64,000 bases of DNA from Caulobacteraceae bacterium (GTDB lineage: Bacteria > Pseudomonadota > Alphaproteobacteria > Caulobacterales > Caulobacteraceae): positions 29,253-93,252 of the forward strand of contig CANESI010000006.1 of assembly GCA_947441065.1 (NCBI GenBank). The letters are read 5' to 3'. A program made the translations under genes and the position numbers. The first letter of the stretch is position 1. Each line of letters starts with the position of its first letter. The notes below the pieces were generated by a model that was not told the DNA's origin, made no database searches, and saw only the letters and a program-made list of their open reading frames with translations. This document shows, piece after piece, positions 1 through 8,546 of the stretch.

Positions 1-948
1 ATTGGCAAGGCCGGTGCTGACCAGGCCGGTGCGCTGGGGCACATGACCACCTAGGTCGGTGCGGACCGACAGCTTGCCGCCCAGAACATTGAACAGCTCG
101 ATGGCGGGGACCAGACCGATGGCCTGACAGATTGTATCGCAAGTGAAGGTGCGGCTATCGCCCCCCGCTACCGGCACCACCGTCGCGCGCTCGACACCGT
201 CGGCGCCGCCGCTGGCCGAGACGATCACATGGCCGGTCAAGATCTCGATCCCATGGTCGCGCACCTTGTCGGCAAGGGCCGCATCGCCCTGCACCTGATT
301 ACGCACCTCGATCAGAGCCGCGACCTTGAGCCCAGCCGCGACCACCATCAGGGCGGTATTGAGGGCCAGATCACCCGAACCCAAGATCAACACTTGGTTT
401 CCGGCAAAGGCGTCATAGCGTTTGATCAGAGCATGGAGCCCATTGGCCCCCATGACGCCGGGCTGATCCCAGCCTTGGAAGGATAGGCTCAGGTCGCGCG
501 ACCCCGTGGCGAGGATCAGTTGCTTGTAGGCCACCATCCAAGAGCGCTCTTCGTCGGCAAGGCCGACAGCCGCTTCGGGCATGGCGGCAATGCCCGGGCC
601 ATTCTGGAAGGCGCCCCAAGCATAGACGCCCAGAGCCACCTCGACGCCAGCCTCAAAGGCGGCTTCGAGCAGCGGATCAGAGGCGAAGACCTGCTCGATC
701 ATTCGGGCCTTATTGTCGACGGCGCGGGTCATGCGGCCACCGAAATAGAGCGGCGTATCCAAGCCCATCAGGGAGGCGGAGACGGGATTTTCATCGACCA
801 GCAGGACGCTCGCCCCGCCCTTGGCCGCTGCGATGGCCGCTGCGACACCCGAGGGGCCCGCGCCGATCACCACGACATCGGCCTTTTGAGATGCCGAGGG
901 GAAGCGGTTTGTGATCGAATAGCGATCGACCAGTTTGGCGTCGGTCAT
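1..948 (-). CDS. FAD-dependent oxidoreductase, sarcosine-oxidase-alpha/HcnB-like (3' end outside window)
   Basis: The first 316 codons are present and the stop lies beyond the window edge. The N-terminal region carries a dinucleotide-binding motif (GAGPSG, about residues 25-30). A second Rossmann stretch (LILGSGDLALNTAL) follows the GWDQPGVMGANGLHALI segment. This layout is typical of the pyridine-nucleotide/FAD oxidoreductase domain shared by sarcosine oxidase alpha, opine oxidase A and HcnB. Such proteins usually oxidise secondary amines with a partner subunit, but the substrate here is unknown. The ATG at 948 overlaps the stop of the upstream PLP-enzyme gene by 4 bases (ATGA), so the two are almost certainly co-transcribed and translationally coupled. 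Family confidence is high; function is inference. Confidence 0.8.
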   Translation of the reverse strand, partial: MTDAKLVDRYSITNRFPSASQKADVVVIGAGPSGVAAAIAAAKGGASVLLVDENPVSASLMGLDTPLYFGGRMTRAVDNKARMIEQVFASDPLLEAAFEAGVEVALGVYAWGAFQNGPGIAAMPEAAVGLADEERSWMVAYKQLILATGSRDLSLSFQGWDQPGVMGANGLHALIKRYDAFAGNQVLILGSGDLALNTALMVVAAGLKVAALIEVRNQVQGDAALADKVRDHGIEILTGHVIVSASGGADGVERATVVPVAGGDSRTFTCDTICQAIGLVPAIELFNVLGGKLSVRTDLGGHVPQRTGLVSTGLAN

Positions 949-2201
949 ACGGCCTCCAGAGCCTGAGAAAGATCTGCGATCAGATCATCAATATGTTCAA
1001 GGCCCACCGAGATGCGGATGGTGCCATCATCAATACCCACCTCTTCGCGCTGGGCCTGAGGCACAGCATAGTGGGTGGTGGTCGCCGAGTGGCAGATCAG
1101 GGTCTCGGCCCCGCCAAGGCTGACGGCCATCTTGGCCAGCCGCACCCGATCAAGCATACGGAAGGCCTCGGCCTCTCCGCCCTTGATCTTGAACGAGAAG
1201 GTCGAGCCTGCGCCCTTGCACTGACGATCATAGACGGCGCGGGCGGGCGATCCTTCGGGCAGAAAGCCTAAGTAAGTCACAGCGCGGACCTTGGGATGGT
1301 CGGCCAAGAACCGGGCAATGGCAGCGGCATTGGAACAGGACCGCTCGGTCCGCAAAGACAGGGTCTCCAGCGAGCGCAGCATCAGCCAGCTTGTATGGGG
1401 ATCAAGATGACAGCCAAAGGTCGTGCGCCGCTGTTTCAGACGTCGCACGAGGGCGGCATCACCACTGACAGACCCAGCCAGCAGATCGCTATGACCGCCG
1501 CAATATTTGGTCAGAGACGTCATGGTCAGGTCGGCACCGTGCTTGAGCGGCGACTGAAGAAGGGGGCCAAGGAAGGTATTATCCACGACCACGATGGGCC
1601 GAAATCCGGTCTTGGCCCCGACCTCATCGGCAATGGCGCGGATCATGGCAATGTCTGCTGTCGCCCCCGTTGGATTGGCCGGGCTTTCGATCATCATCAC
1701 TGTCAGAGGCCCGGCCTTGAGGGCCAGATCGACGGCGGCCTGCACATTGGCCCGGTCCACCGCAACGGTAATGCCAAAGGGCTTGATGCCATAGTCGGTC
1801 AGGTGGCCGTTCATCAGCCCATCGGTGCCGCTATAGATCGGGCGGCTATAGACCATGCTGTCGCCGGGACGCAGCAGGGTCATCAGGGTCGTGCTCAGCG
1901 CCGCCATGCCGCTGGAAAAGGCCGCGCAGTCCTCGGCGCCATCGATCACCGCCAACCGCTTTTCGACCATATCCAGATTGGGATGGTTGAGGCGCGAATA
2001 GATATAGGCCCCGGCAGGCTCGCCATCGACCGGACCATTGAAAAACACCCGGTGGGCATCCTTGGCGATCTGGGCGCTGGGATAGACGAAGGTCGAGGTC
2101 AAAAACAGCGGCGGCTTGGCCGAGCCCTGATGCTGAGCCGGATCATAGCCATAGCCGATGGCCAGGGTTTCGAGATGCAGACCCGTGGGATCAGTGGTCA
2201 T
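945..2201 (-). CDS. Cys/Met-metabolism PLP-dependent enzyme (cystathionine gamma-synthase / methionine gamma-lyase family)
   Basis: The product is 418 residues, the usual length for the family. Visible motifs are YSR near residues 68-70, the SSGMAA loop at about 96, the VVDNTF stretch with the PLP-binding Asp at about 207, and SLTKY with the Schiff-base Lys at about 232. The family does beta/gamma elimination or replacement on sulfur amino acids. The active-site loop reads RPIYSGTDG, so the Cys that distinguishes well-studied methionine gamma-lyases is absent and exact activity is open. It is the middle gene of a three-gene operon, 17 bases after the Rieske oxygenase gene and overlapping the FAD oxidoreductase gene. 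A sulfur-amino-acid lyase beside a demethylase-type Rieske oxygenase is an unusual pairing. Confidence 0.85.
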   Translation of the reverse strand: MTTDPTGLHLETLAIGYGYDPAQHQGSAKPPLFLTSTFVYPSAQIAKDAHRVFFNGPVDGEPAGAYIYSRLNHPNLDMVEKRLAVIDGAEDCAAFSSGMAALSTTLMTLLRPGDSMVYSRPIYSGTDGLMNGHLTDYGIKPFGITVAVDRANVQAAVDLALKAGPLTVMMIESPANPTGATADIAMIRAIADEVGAKTGFRPIVVVDNTFLGPLLQSPLKHGADLTMTSLTKYCGGHSDLLAGSVSGDAALVRRLKQRRTTFGCHLDPHTSWLMLRSLETLSLRTERSCSNAAAIARFLADHPKVRAVTYLGFLPEGSPARAVYDRQCKGAGSTFSFKIKGGEAEAFRMLDRVRLAKMAVSLGGAETLICHSATTTHYAVPQAQREEVGIDDGTIRISVGLEHIDDLIADLSQALEAV

Positions 2202-2218
2202 GGGATCGGTTCCGCCCG

Positions 2219-3427
2219 TCAGCTGTTTGCGTCGATATAGGCCTTAGCCTTGGCGCAATACCAGTCGATGATCCGCAAAACCAAAACTTCGGCCTCAGGC
2301 GAATAGGGGCCAGGTTTGTAACCGATGGAATTGACGCCCTTTTGATTGTTCTCGGCCAGATCGCGGTCTTGGATATTGGTCTTGTTCCAGATGTCGCTCA
2401 GGCCCTCAGCCGTATAGTCGACCCCTTCAACCGCATCCTTGGAGACATACCATTTGGCGACCACATGGGTCTCGTTGGGGGCCACGGGAAGGGCGCTGAA
2501 GATGAAGGTGAAATCGCCCAAGGTGTGACAGAAACTATGGGGCTCGAGCGCCCAACGCATAGTGCCAATATCGCCGTCTCCGACCTTGCCCATGGTCTTG
2601 GCCACCAGCGGCTTGCCATCCTCCGACATGGTTACAAAGCCCGGATTGAGCGGGAAGCGCATGGCTTGCCACCAGTCGCCCTCGACCGGACCGACAGGCA
2701 GACCCATCGATTCCATCTTGCTATTGTAGGCCTCAAGCGCGGCCTTATCGTCATAGTCAAAATAGGCCGTGGTCCCGGTTGGGAAGCTGGCCGACAGCTC
2801 AGGGTGACCGGTCAGACAGTGATAGCACTCGCGCGCATTTTCCATGACCAGCTTCCAGTTGGCCATCTCGACCAAGACGCTTTCATGGGCCAGCTTGGCA
2901 TTGGCAAAGTCATGGGGCGCCATGAGCGGGCCAGCCTTGGCGCGGTACTCATCAAAGGCGGGGGGATTGTCCGACAGACAGATGTGGACCGCACCTTCCA
3001 GAACCTCGATGGCGATCGGGGTCAGGCCATGGTCGTTCATCTCGAAATCTTCGGCCATGCGCGGCGCGCTGACCAACTCACCGGTCAGTTCATAGGTCCA
3101 TTTGTGATAGGGGCAGACGAGGCGCGGCGATGAGCCATGGCCGGTCTTGCAGATCTGGGCACCGCGATGGCGGCACGAATTGTGGAAGGCCCGCAAGGTG
3201 CCATCGCGGCCCCGTACCACGACGATGGGCCAAGGGCCAATATTCATGGCCAAGGTGGCCCCGGCCTTAGGCAGTTCGCATTCCAGACCCAATAACAGCC
3301 AAGACTGACCATAGATGGCCAGTAGATCGAACTCAAAGATGTCCGGATCATTATAGAGCGCCTGTGGCAGGGCATGACCCGTCTTGCGTTGCGCGAACAG
3401 GTCCGAAATTTTTGCCAAGTCCAACAT
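2219..3427 (-). CDS. Rieske [2Fe-2S] aromatic-ring-hydroxylase-type oxygenase, GbcA/Stc2-like
   Basis: This is a 402-residue oxygenase alpha subunit. The Rieske cluster ligands are C85, H87, C105 and H108 (CRH ... CPYH). The mononuclear iron site is the ECYHCLTGH motif with H203 and H208, and a probable third ligand is D354 in the NIQDRD stretch. Size and sequence resemble betaine demethylases such as GbcA (glycine betaine) and Stc2 (stachydrine), which remove an N-methyl group as formaldehyde, rather than aromatic dioxygenases. No ferredoxin-reductase partner is seen nearby. The ATG at 3427 follows a strong Shine-Dalgarno sequence (TAGGAGG). It leads an operon with the PLP enzyme and FAD oxidoreductase and is divergent from a LysR gene. 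The substrate is unknown. Confidence 0.88.
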   Translation of the reverse strand: MLDLAKISDLFAQRKTGHALPQALYNDPDIFEFDLLAIYGQSWLLLGLECELPKAGATLAMNIGPWPIVVVRGRDGTLRAFHNSCRHRGAQICKTGHGSSPRLVCPYHKWTYELTGELVSAPRMAEDFEMNDHGLTPIAIEVLEGAVHICLSDNPPAFDEYRAKAGPLMAPHDFANAKLAHESVLVEMANWKLVMENARECYHCLTGHPELSASFPTGTTAYFDYDDKAALEAYNSKMESMGLPVGPVEGDWWQAMRFPLNPGFVTMSEDGKPLVAKTMGKVGDGDIGTMRWALEPHSFCHTLGDFTFIFSALPVAPNETHVVAKWYVSKDAVEGVDYTAEGLSDIWNKTNIQDRDLAENNQKGVNSIGYKPGPYSPEAEVLVLRIIDWYCAKAKAYIDANS

Positions 3428-3589
3428 GAGGCCTCCTAAAACAGACCTTTAGATTGCCACGTTGCGCGGGGGGCTGGGCAATCTTATTTCCTCATATGCC
3501 TATATCGTTTTGACCGCTGCGGCGCTTGACCTCAGCGCAGAATGGCCGTGTGGTGCTTTTTTCTGCAATGGCTTTGAAAGGTCTGACGA

Positions 3590-4522
3590 GTGATCAACCG
3601 CCGATGGCTTCCCCTTAACGCCCTTCGAGCCTTTGACGCGGTCGGTCAGCACCTCAGCTTTACTGCGGGGGCGCAGGCTTTGCACGTCTCGCAAAGCGCC
3701 CTCAGCCGTCACGTGATCGGCCTTGAAGACCTGCTCGGAAAACAGCTTTTCGAGCGCCGCCCTCAGCGTCTGGTCCTGACCGAGGCCGGGGCCGCGCTGT
3801 TGCCCGTCGTGCGCAAATCCTTTGATCGGCTGGAACAGTCGCTCAACACCATTCGCGACAGCAACCGCAATGTCCGCACCCTGCGCATCCATATGCCGCC
3901 GTCCTTGCTGCACCAGATGGGCCTGCCGCTGCTGCGCGATTTTCGTCGAGAATTTCCAGACATATTGATCGATGTCTCTTCGTCCCACGTGACCGGCCTA
4001 CCGGCGCAGGATCTGGATATGGCCGTCGTCTATGATCGCCAGAACGTTGATGACAAGGTCTCGGACCTTCTGTGGCTCGTGCGCGTGACCCCGGTCTGCT
4101 CGCCAGAACTGGCCGAAAAACATGCCGGAAAATCTATCGATCAGTTTTTGGCCGACAATGAGCTGTTACATGTGAAGCTGGAGAGCGAGCCGCGCGGCAT
4201 GCTCTGGTCGATCTATATGCGCCAATGCGGCATTGTCGCCGATACCGATCGGGGCCTGGCTTTCGACACGGCCATCTCGGCGGTCAAATATGCCATTTCC
4301 GGCGAGGGCGTTGCCTTGGCCGATGTGGACATGTTCGCCGAGGAACTGGCCGATGGCAAACTGGTGGCCCCGTTCGATACGGCGCTCGAGGACGGCTTTG
4401 GCTACTATCTGAAATTCCACCCTGAAGATCTGGCCGATCCCGCCGTGGCCCTATTCCGGACCTGGATCATTAGTCGCTTTGCCACCACGAGCGAGCCCGC
4501 CAAGGTCAGCCGCGAGCCCTGA
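3590..4522 (+). CDS. LysR-family transcriptional regulator (GcvA-like)
   Basis: This 310-residue protein has an N-terminal winged helix-turn-helix (LNALRAFDAVGQHLSFTAGA followed by SQSALSRHVIGLED) and a periplasmic-binding-protein-like effector domain. It starts at GTG 3590; the second residue and N-terminal spacing match other GcvA-type regulators, and an AAAGG ribosome site lies just upstream. It is transcribed away from the Rieske operon across a 162-base intergenic region, the classic LysR layout, so it probably controls that operon and itself. The effector is not known. Confidence 0.88.
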   Translation: MINRRWLPLNALRAFDAVGQHLSFTAGAQALHVSQSALSRHVIGLEDLLGKQLFERRPQRLVLTEAGAALLPVVRKSFDRLEQSLNTIRDSNRNVRTLRIHMPPSLLHQMGLPLLRDFRREFPDILIDVSSSHVTGLPAQDLDMAVVYDRQNVDDKVSDLLWLVRVTPVCSPELAEKHAGKSIDQFLADNELLHVKLESEPRGMLWSIYMRQCGIVADTDRGLAFDTAISAVKYAISGEGVALADVDMFAEELADGKLVAPFDTALEDGFGYYLKFHPEDLADPAVALFRTWIISRFATTSEPAKVSREP

Positions 4523-4538
4523 TTTAGCCGGTTAGCGC

Positions 4539-5603
4539 CTAGGTCGGGGGGATGACGACCAGCTTGCCAATATGCCGCTTGGCCAGAAAGTCCTTCTGAG
4601 CCTGTACAAGGTCCGACAGGGGGTAGGTCTGGGCCAACAGAGGCTTGATCTCGCCGCGCTCAATATAGCCAATGAGGGCTTCGAACACCCCCTCCTCTTG
4701 GGCCGTGCAGCCAAAGAGGGTCAAATCCTTCAGATAGAGCTTACGAAGGTCCAAGCTGACCATCGGCCCGGCAATGGCCCCGGAGACCGCATAGCGACCG
4801 CGCGGCTTGAGCACCTCCAGCAGGTCAGGCCAGTCCTCTCCGCCGACCACATCGATAACGACGTCGATGGTATTATCGCCGACGGCCTCTAACAGAGGCT
4901 GATCACGCGAGATGAGGCGGTCGGCACCCAAGACCGCGCAGTCCGCGATCTTTAGCGGTGAGACCACCGCCAGCACCTCAGCGCCCCGGCGCTTGGCCAA
5001 CTGCACCGCTGCCGACCCAACCCCGCCTGTGGCTCCCGTGATCAAGACCCGCTCACCCGCCTTGACGCCGCTGCGCGTCAAGAGGTTCTCAGCGGTGGCA
5101 TAGGAGCAGGGAAAGCTTGCCAGTTCAGCATCGCTCAAGGCGCTGTTGATCCTATGGGCATCGGCGGAGGGAACTGAGACATATTGCGCAAAGCCGCCGT
5201 CGCGCTCTGATCCGAGCCAAACATCCAACAGACCTTGGCGCAGGGAAACCAGGCAGGCCTGAACCAGAACCCGCTGACCGACACGAGCCGGGTCAACCCC
5301 TAGGCCAACAGCCACCACTTCTCCGCAGACATCCGCCCCCTGAACACGCGGAAAGCCCAAGGCCTCGCCCGTCCAACTGCCATCGGTGACGCTGCCATCC
5401 TCAGCCGCACTATTCGAATACCAGCCGATGCGCGTATTGATGTCGGTATTGTTGATCCCCGCCGCCCCGACCCGGATCAGCACCTCACCGGCCAAGGGCG
5501 AGGGGCGCGGAAAATCTGTGCGATAGCTGAGTTGCTCATAGCCGCCGTGACCGGTCAAAACCATGGCCGTCATCAGCGTGGGCAGTGCGGTTTCATCGGA
5601 CAT
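4539..5603 (-). CDS. Zinc-type alcohol dehydrogenase / quinone oxidoreductase (MDR superfamily)
   Basis: The 354-residue product has a GroES-like N-terminal half and a Rossmann half with the nucleotide-binding motif TGATGGVGSAAVQLAKRRGA at about residue 195. The active-site region reads AGINNTDINTRIGWY. The usual catalytic-zinc Cys at this place is Asn, as in quinone oxidoreductase and crotonyl-CoA-reductase-type MDR enzymes, so a zinc-independent NADPH-linked reductase is more likely than a classical alcohol dehydrogenase. It is convergent with the LysR gene (16 bases apart) and divergent from the hydroxyisobutyrate-dehydrogenase-like gene. The substrate cannot be inferred. Confidence 0.82.
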   Translation of the reverse strand: MSDETALPTLMTAMVLTGHGGYEQLSYRTDFPRPSPLAGEVLIRVGAAGINNTDINTRIGWYSNSAAEDGSVTDGSWTGEALGFPRVQGADVCGEVVAVGLGVDPARVGQRVLVQACLVSLRQGLLDVWLGSERDGGFAQYVSVPSADAHRINSALSDAELASFPCSYATAENLLTRSGVKAGERVLITGATGGVGSAAVQLAKRRGAEVLAVVSPLKIADCAVLGADRLISRDQPLLEAVGDNTIDVVIDVVGGEDWPDLLEVLKPRGRYAVSGAIAGPMVSLDLRKLYLKDLTLFGCTAQEEGVFEALIGYIERGEIKPLLAQTYPLSDLVQAQKDFLAKRHIGKLVVIPPT

Positions 5604-5848
5604 TGAGCCTGCTCCGACGGGCCAAAATCACAATCGCCCGGCCTGTCCTTGATAGGCCTCCCAACCGCCCTTGCAAATCCCGTCCCTTTGCGAAAAAAAT
5701 TTTGCATTCCGGTTAAAATATTCAATTGTTTGCTTGTGCTGCGCCTCTCAAAACCGAAGTCCATCGTGGGCTTGACGCCCGCGCCTCGCTGTTCGAAACA
5801 GACTGTATCGAACCGGATCAACGCCTCAACTATGGTCATGAAATTCCA

Positions 5849-6802
5849 ATGAAAATCGGCTTTATCGGACTGGGAAATGTCGGCGGCAAGCTGGCGGGTA
5901 GCCTTCTGCGCAATGGTCACGATGTGACGGTGCGCGATCTGAACCCAGATCTGATGGCGGAATTTGTTGCCAAGGGGGCCAAGAGCGCCGCTTCGCCCAA
6001 GGAAATGGCCGAGCAGGTCGACATGATCATCACCTGCCTGCCCTCCCCCGCTGCCACGGCCCATGTGGTCGAGGCCGAGGATGGTTTCCTTCAAGCCCTG
6101 CGTCCGGGCATGGTCTGGCTCGAGATGAGCACCACCGACTATGAAGAGGTCATCCGCCTAGGCAAACTGGTCGAGGCCAAGGGGGCCATGATCATGGACA
6201 GCCCGGTCTCCGGCGGCTGTCACCGGGCCGACACCGGCAATATCGCCATCTTCGCGGGCGGCAAGCGCGAAGCCTTCGAATATGTGCTTCCCGTCCTGAC
6301 CACCATGGGCCGCCGCATCCTGCACACGGGCGAGCTGGGCTCCGCCTCACGCCTGAAGGTCGTGACCAACTATCTGTGCACCGCCCATCTGGTGGCGCTG
6401 GCCGAAGCCCTGACCACCTGCAAGGTCGTGGGTCTGGACATGAACACCGCCTATGAGGCCATCCGCATCTCGTCGGGCAACAGCTTCGTGCACGAGACCG
6501 AGTCGCAGGTCATTTTGAACGGCAGCCGTGACATCAGCTTCACCATGGATCTGGTGATCAAGGATGTCGGCCTGTTCGACCAACTGGCGCAGGACCATAA
6601 TGTGCCGCTGGAACTGTCGCCTCTGGTCTTGAACATCTTCAAGGACAGCGCCGAACGTTACGGCCAGCGCGAGTTTTCGCCCAACGTCATTCGCCGCTAT
6701 GAAGAGCCTTGCGGCGTCAAGGTTCTGGGCCAAGGCTTCCCCGCCGAAATGACCGACGACGAGCCAGAAGAACCCGGCTACGAAGTGATCGCAAAGCGCT
6801 AA
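5849..6802 (+). CDS. 3-hydroxyisobutyrate dehydrogenase-like NAD(P)-dependent oxidoreductase
   Basis: This 317-residue beta-hydroxyacid dehydrogenase begins with the NAD-binding motif MKIGFIGLGNVGG. It contains the substrate loop DSPVSGG (about residue 118) and the catalytic Lys segment in RLKVVTNYL (about 170). The family oxidises small beta-hydroxy acids (3-hydroxyisobutyrate, tartronate semialdehyde, serine-like compounds). I chose ATG 5849 because the Rossmann motif begins immediately there; longer in-frame starts would add a non-conserved N-terminus. The aldehyde dehydrogenase gene follows 47 bases downstream on the same strand, so an oxidation pathway from alcohol or hydroxyacid to acid is plausible. 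Confidence 0.85.
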   Translation: MKIGFIGLGNVGGKLAGSLLRNGHDVTVRDLNPDLMAEFVAKGAKSAASPKEMAEQVDMIITCLPSPAATAHVVEAEDGFLQALRPGMVWLEMSTTDYEEVIRLGKLVEAKGAMIMDSPVSGGCHRADTGNIAIFAGGKREAFEYVLPVLTTMGRRILHTGELGSASRLKVVTNYLCTAHLVALAEALTTCKVVGLDMNTAYEAIRISSGNSFVHETESQVILNGSRDISFTMDLVIKDVGLFDQLAQDHNVPLELSPLVLNIFKDSAERYGQREFSPNVIRRYEEPCGVKVLGQGFPAEMTDDEPEEPGYEVIAKR

Positions 6803-6849
6803 TCGGAACCCTGTTCCGCGCCTATCCCCTATCGCAAGGACCCTTGCCC

Positions 6850-8349
6850 ATGATCCCTCTTGACCATTCGGCCTGGAAGGCGCGGGCCAAGGCTCTGAAG
6901 ATCGAGACCGGCCTGTTCATCGACGGTGCCTTTCGCGCAGCCGCTGATGGGGCCCTGTTCAACGCCCTTGATCCAGCCAATGGCCAGACCGTGGCTGAGG
7001 TCTCTTGCGGCAATGGCAGCGATATTGACCGGGCGGTCGCCTCGGCCAAGGCCGCGTGGGATGATGGTCGGTGGCGGCACATGTCGCCGCGCGCACGCAT
7101 GGCGGTGTTCAGCCGCTTTGCCGATCTGGTCGAAGAAAACGCTGTTGATCTCGCCCTCTTGGAATGTCTGTCCATGGGCAAACCGGTTAGCGACAGTCTC
7201 AATATCGACGTTCCGGAAACGGTCGTGACCATCCGCTATTTCGGCGAGGCCATCGACAAGGTGGCCGGGACGGTGACCAACTCGCCGCACGAAGCGGTCC
7301 AGATCATCGCGCGCGAGCCGCTGGGCGTCGTCGGGGCCATCTCCTCTTGGAACTATCCCCTCCTGATGGCGACCTGGAAGATCGCGCCTGCTCTGGCTGC
7401 GGGCAACTGCGTGGTCCTGAAACCCGCGCAGCAAGCCCCCTTGAGCTGCCTGAAACTGGCGCAGCTCTTTGTCGAGGCGGGCGGTCCCGAAGGCGTGTTC
7501 AACGTCGTCAATGGCCGGGGGCAAGAGGCCGGCAAGGCGCTGGCCCTGCATCAGGACGTGGCCAAGATCAGCTTCACCGGCTCCACCGCCGTGGGCAAGC
7601 AGCTGATGATCTATGCCGGTCAGTCCAACCTCAAGCGCGTCAGCCTCGAGACCGGCGGCAAGAGCCCGCAGATCTTCATGCCCGATCTGGCCGATCTGGA
7701 CGCCGCCGTCGACGGCGCGATCCGAGGCATTTTCGATAATGCTGGACAGGTCTGTAACGCGGGCTCACGCCTGCTGGTCCATGCCGACATCCATGACGAG
7801 TTCATCGCCCGCTTCACCACGCGCTCGGCCGAGCTCTACACGGCAGGCGATCCGCTGGACCCCAGCACCACGCTTGGCCCCATGGTCTCACGCGCTCAGC
7901 AGCGCGACGTGCTCGGATGGATCGAAAAGGGCAAAGAAGACGGGGCCCACCTAGCCTTTGGCGGCACCGAGGTCGAAAGCCTGCCAGACGGCGCCTATGT
8001 CACCCCAACCCTCTTTACCGGCGTCACCCCCGGTATGACCATCGCCAAGGAAGAGATCTTCGGCCCCGTGGCTTCGCTCCTGTCGTTTGAGACGGAGGCG
8101 CAGGCGCTGCAGATGGCCAATGATTCCATCTATGGCCTCGCCGCCAGCGTCTGGACCTCAGACCTTGGCCGCGCCCATCGCATGATCAAGGCCATCGAAG
8201 CGGGAGTCGTCTGGGTCAACTGCTTCGGCGACGGCGACATGACCCAGCCCTTCGGCGGCTACAAGCAGTCGGGCAATACCCGCGACAAGTCGATGGAATG
8301 CCTGTCCGGCTACATGCAGTCCAAGGCGGCTTGGATCAATATCGCGTAG
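6850..8349 (+). CDS. Aldehyde dehydrogenase, PuuC/betaine-aldehyde-dehydrogenase-like
   Basis: The 499-residue protein is a full-length NAD(P)-dependent aldehyde dehydrogenase. The catalytic Cys lies in GQVCNAGSR, the general-base Glu in SLETGGKSPQ, and the substrate-side Asn in SSWNYPLL. The N-terminus (DHSAWKARAKALKIETGLFIDG) is like gamma-glutamyl-aminobutyraldehyde dehydrogenase PuuC and other omega-amino-aldehyde enzymes. Start ATG 6850 begins directly with that conserved segment. It probably forms an operon with the preceding dehydrogenase gene. A hairpin/terminator repeat region follows. The exact aldehyde is not predictable. Confidence 0.88.
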   Translation: MIPLDHSAWKARAKALKIETGLFIDGAFRAAADGALFNALDPANGQTVAEVSCGNGSDIDRAVASAKAAWDDGRWRHMSPRARMAVFSRFADLVEENAVDLALLECLSMGKPVSDSLNIDVPETVVTIRYFGEAIDKVAGTVTNSPHEAVQIIAREPLGVVGAISSWNYPLLMATWKIAPALAAGNCVVLKPAQQAPLSCLKLAQLFVEAGGPEGVFNVVNGRGQEAGKALALHQDVAKISFTGSTAVGKQLMIYAGQSNLKRVSLETGGKSPQIFMPDLADLDAAVDGAIRGIFDNAGQVCNAGSRLLVHADIHDEFIARFTTRSAELYTAGDPLDPSTTLGPMVSRAQQRDVLGWIEKGKEDGAHLAFGGTEVESLPDGAYVTPTLFTGVTPGMTIAKEEIFGPVASLLSFETEAQALQMANDSIYGLAASVWTSDLGRAHRMIKAIEAGVVWVNCFGDGDMTQPFGGYKQSGNTRDKSMECLSGYMQSKAAWINIA

Positions 8350-8372
8350 GGGGGATGGACCCTGTTTTACCT

Positions 8373-8465
8373 GCGTCATTGCGAGCGCAGCGAAGCAACC
8401 CAGAGGACTGACACGAACCTGAATTGATGTTGCCCTAGATCGCTTCGCTGCGCTCGCAATGACGC
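8373..8465. repeat. REP-like palindrome with 24-bp perfect inverted arms
   Basis: Arms at 8373-8396 and 8442-8465 are exact reverse complements, separated by 45 bases. The core (GCGTCATTGCGAGCG) recurs at 59055. It lies in the 3'-to-3' space between the aldehyde dehydrogenase and LysR genes. Confidence 0.85.
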
Positions 8466-8544
8466 GGGGAGAGGGCTAGAACCGATAAGCCCTCTCCCTG
8501 TGGGAGAGGGTTGGGTGAGGGCCTTTTTTTAGTTAAAAAAGCCC
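8466..8544. terminator. Repeat-derived bidirectional terminator
   Basis: A hairpin with arms at 8490-8498 and 8502-8510 (CCCTCTCCC / GGGAGAGGG) is followed by a second inverted repeat spanning about 8519-8544. Its T-run (8524-8530) and A-run (8535-8540) would give a U-tract in both directions. It serves the convergent aldehyde dehydrogenase and LysR genes. The hairpin part belongs to a family with further copies at 37079 and 38608. Confidence 0.75.
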
Positions 8545-8546
8545 CC

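Noticed and set aside
1296-2240. Long open frame opposite the PLP enzyme
   Set aside because: High G+C shadow of the minus-strand gene; peptide is low-complexity Gly/His/Arg-rich with no domain.
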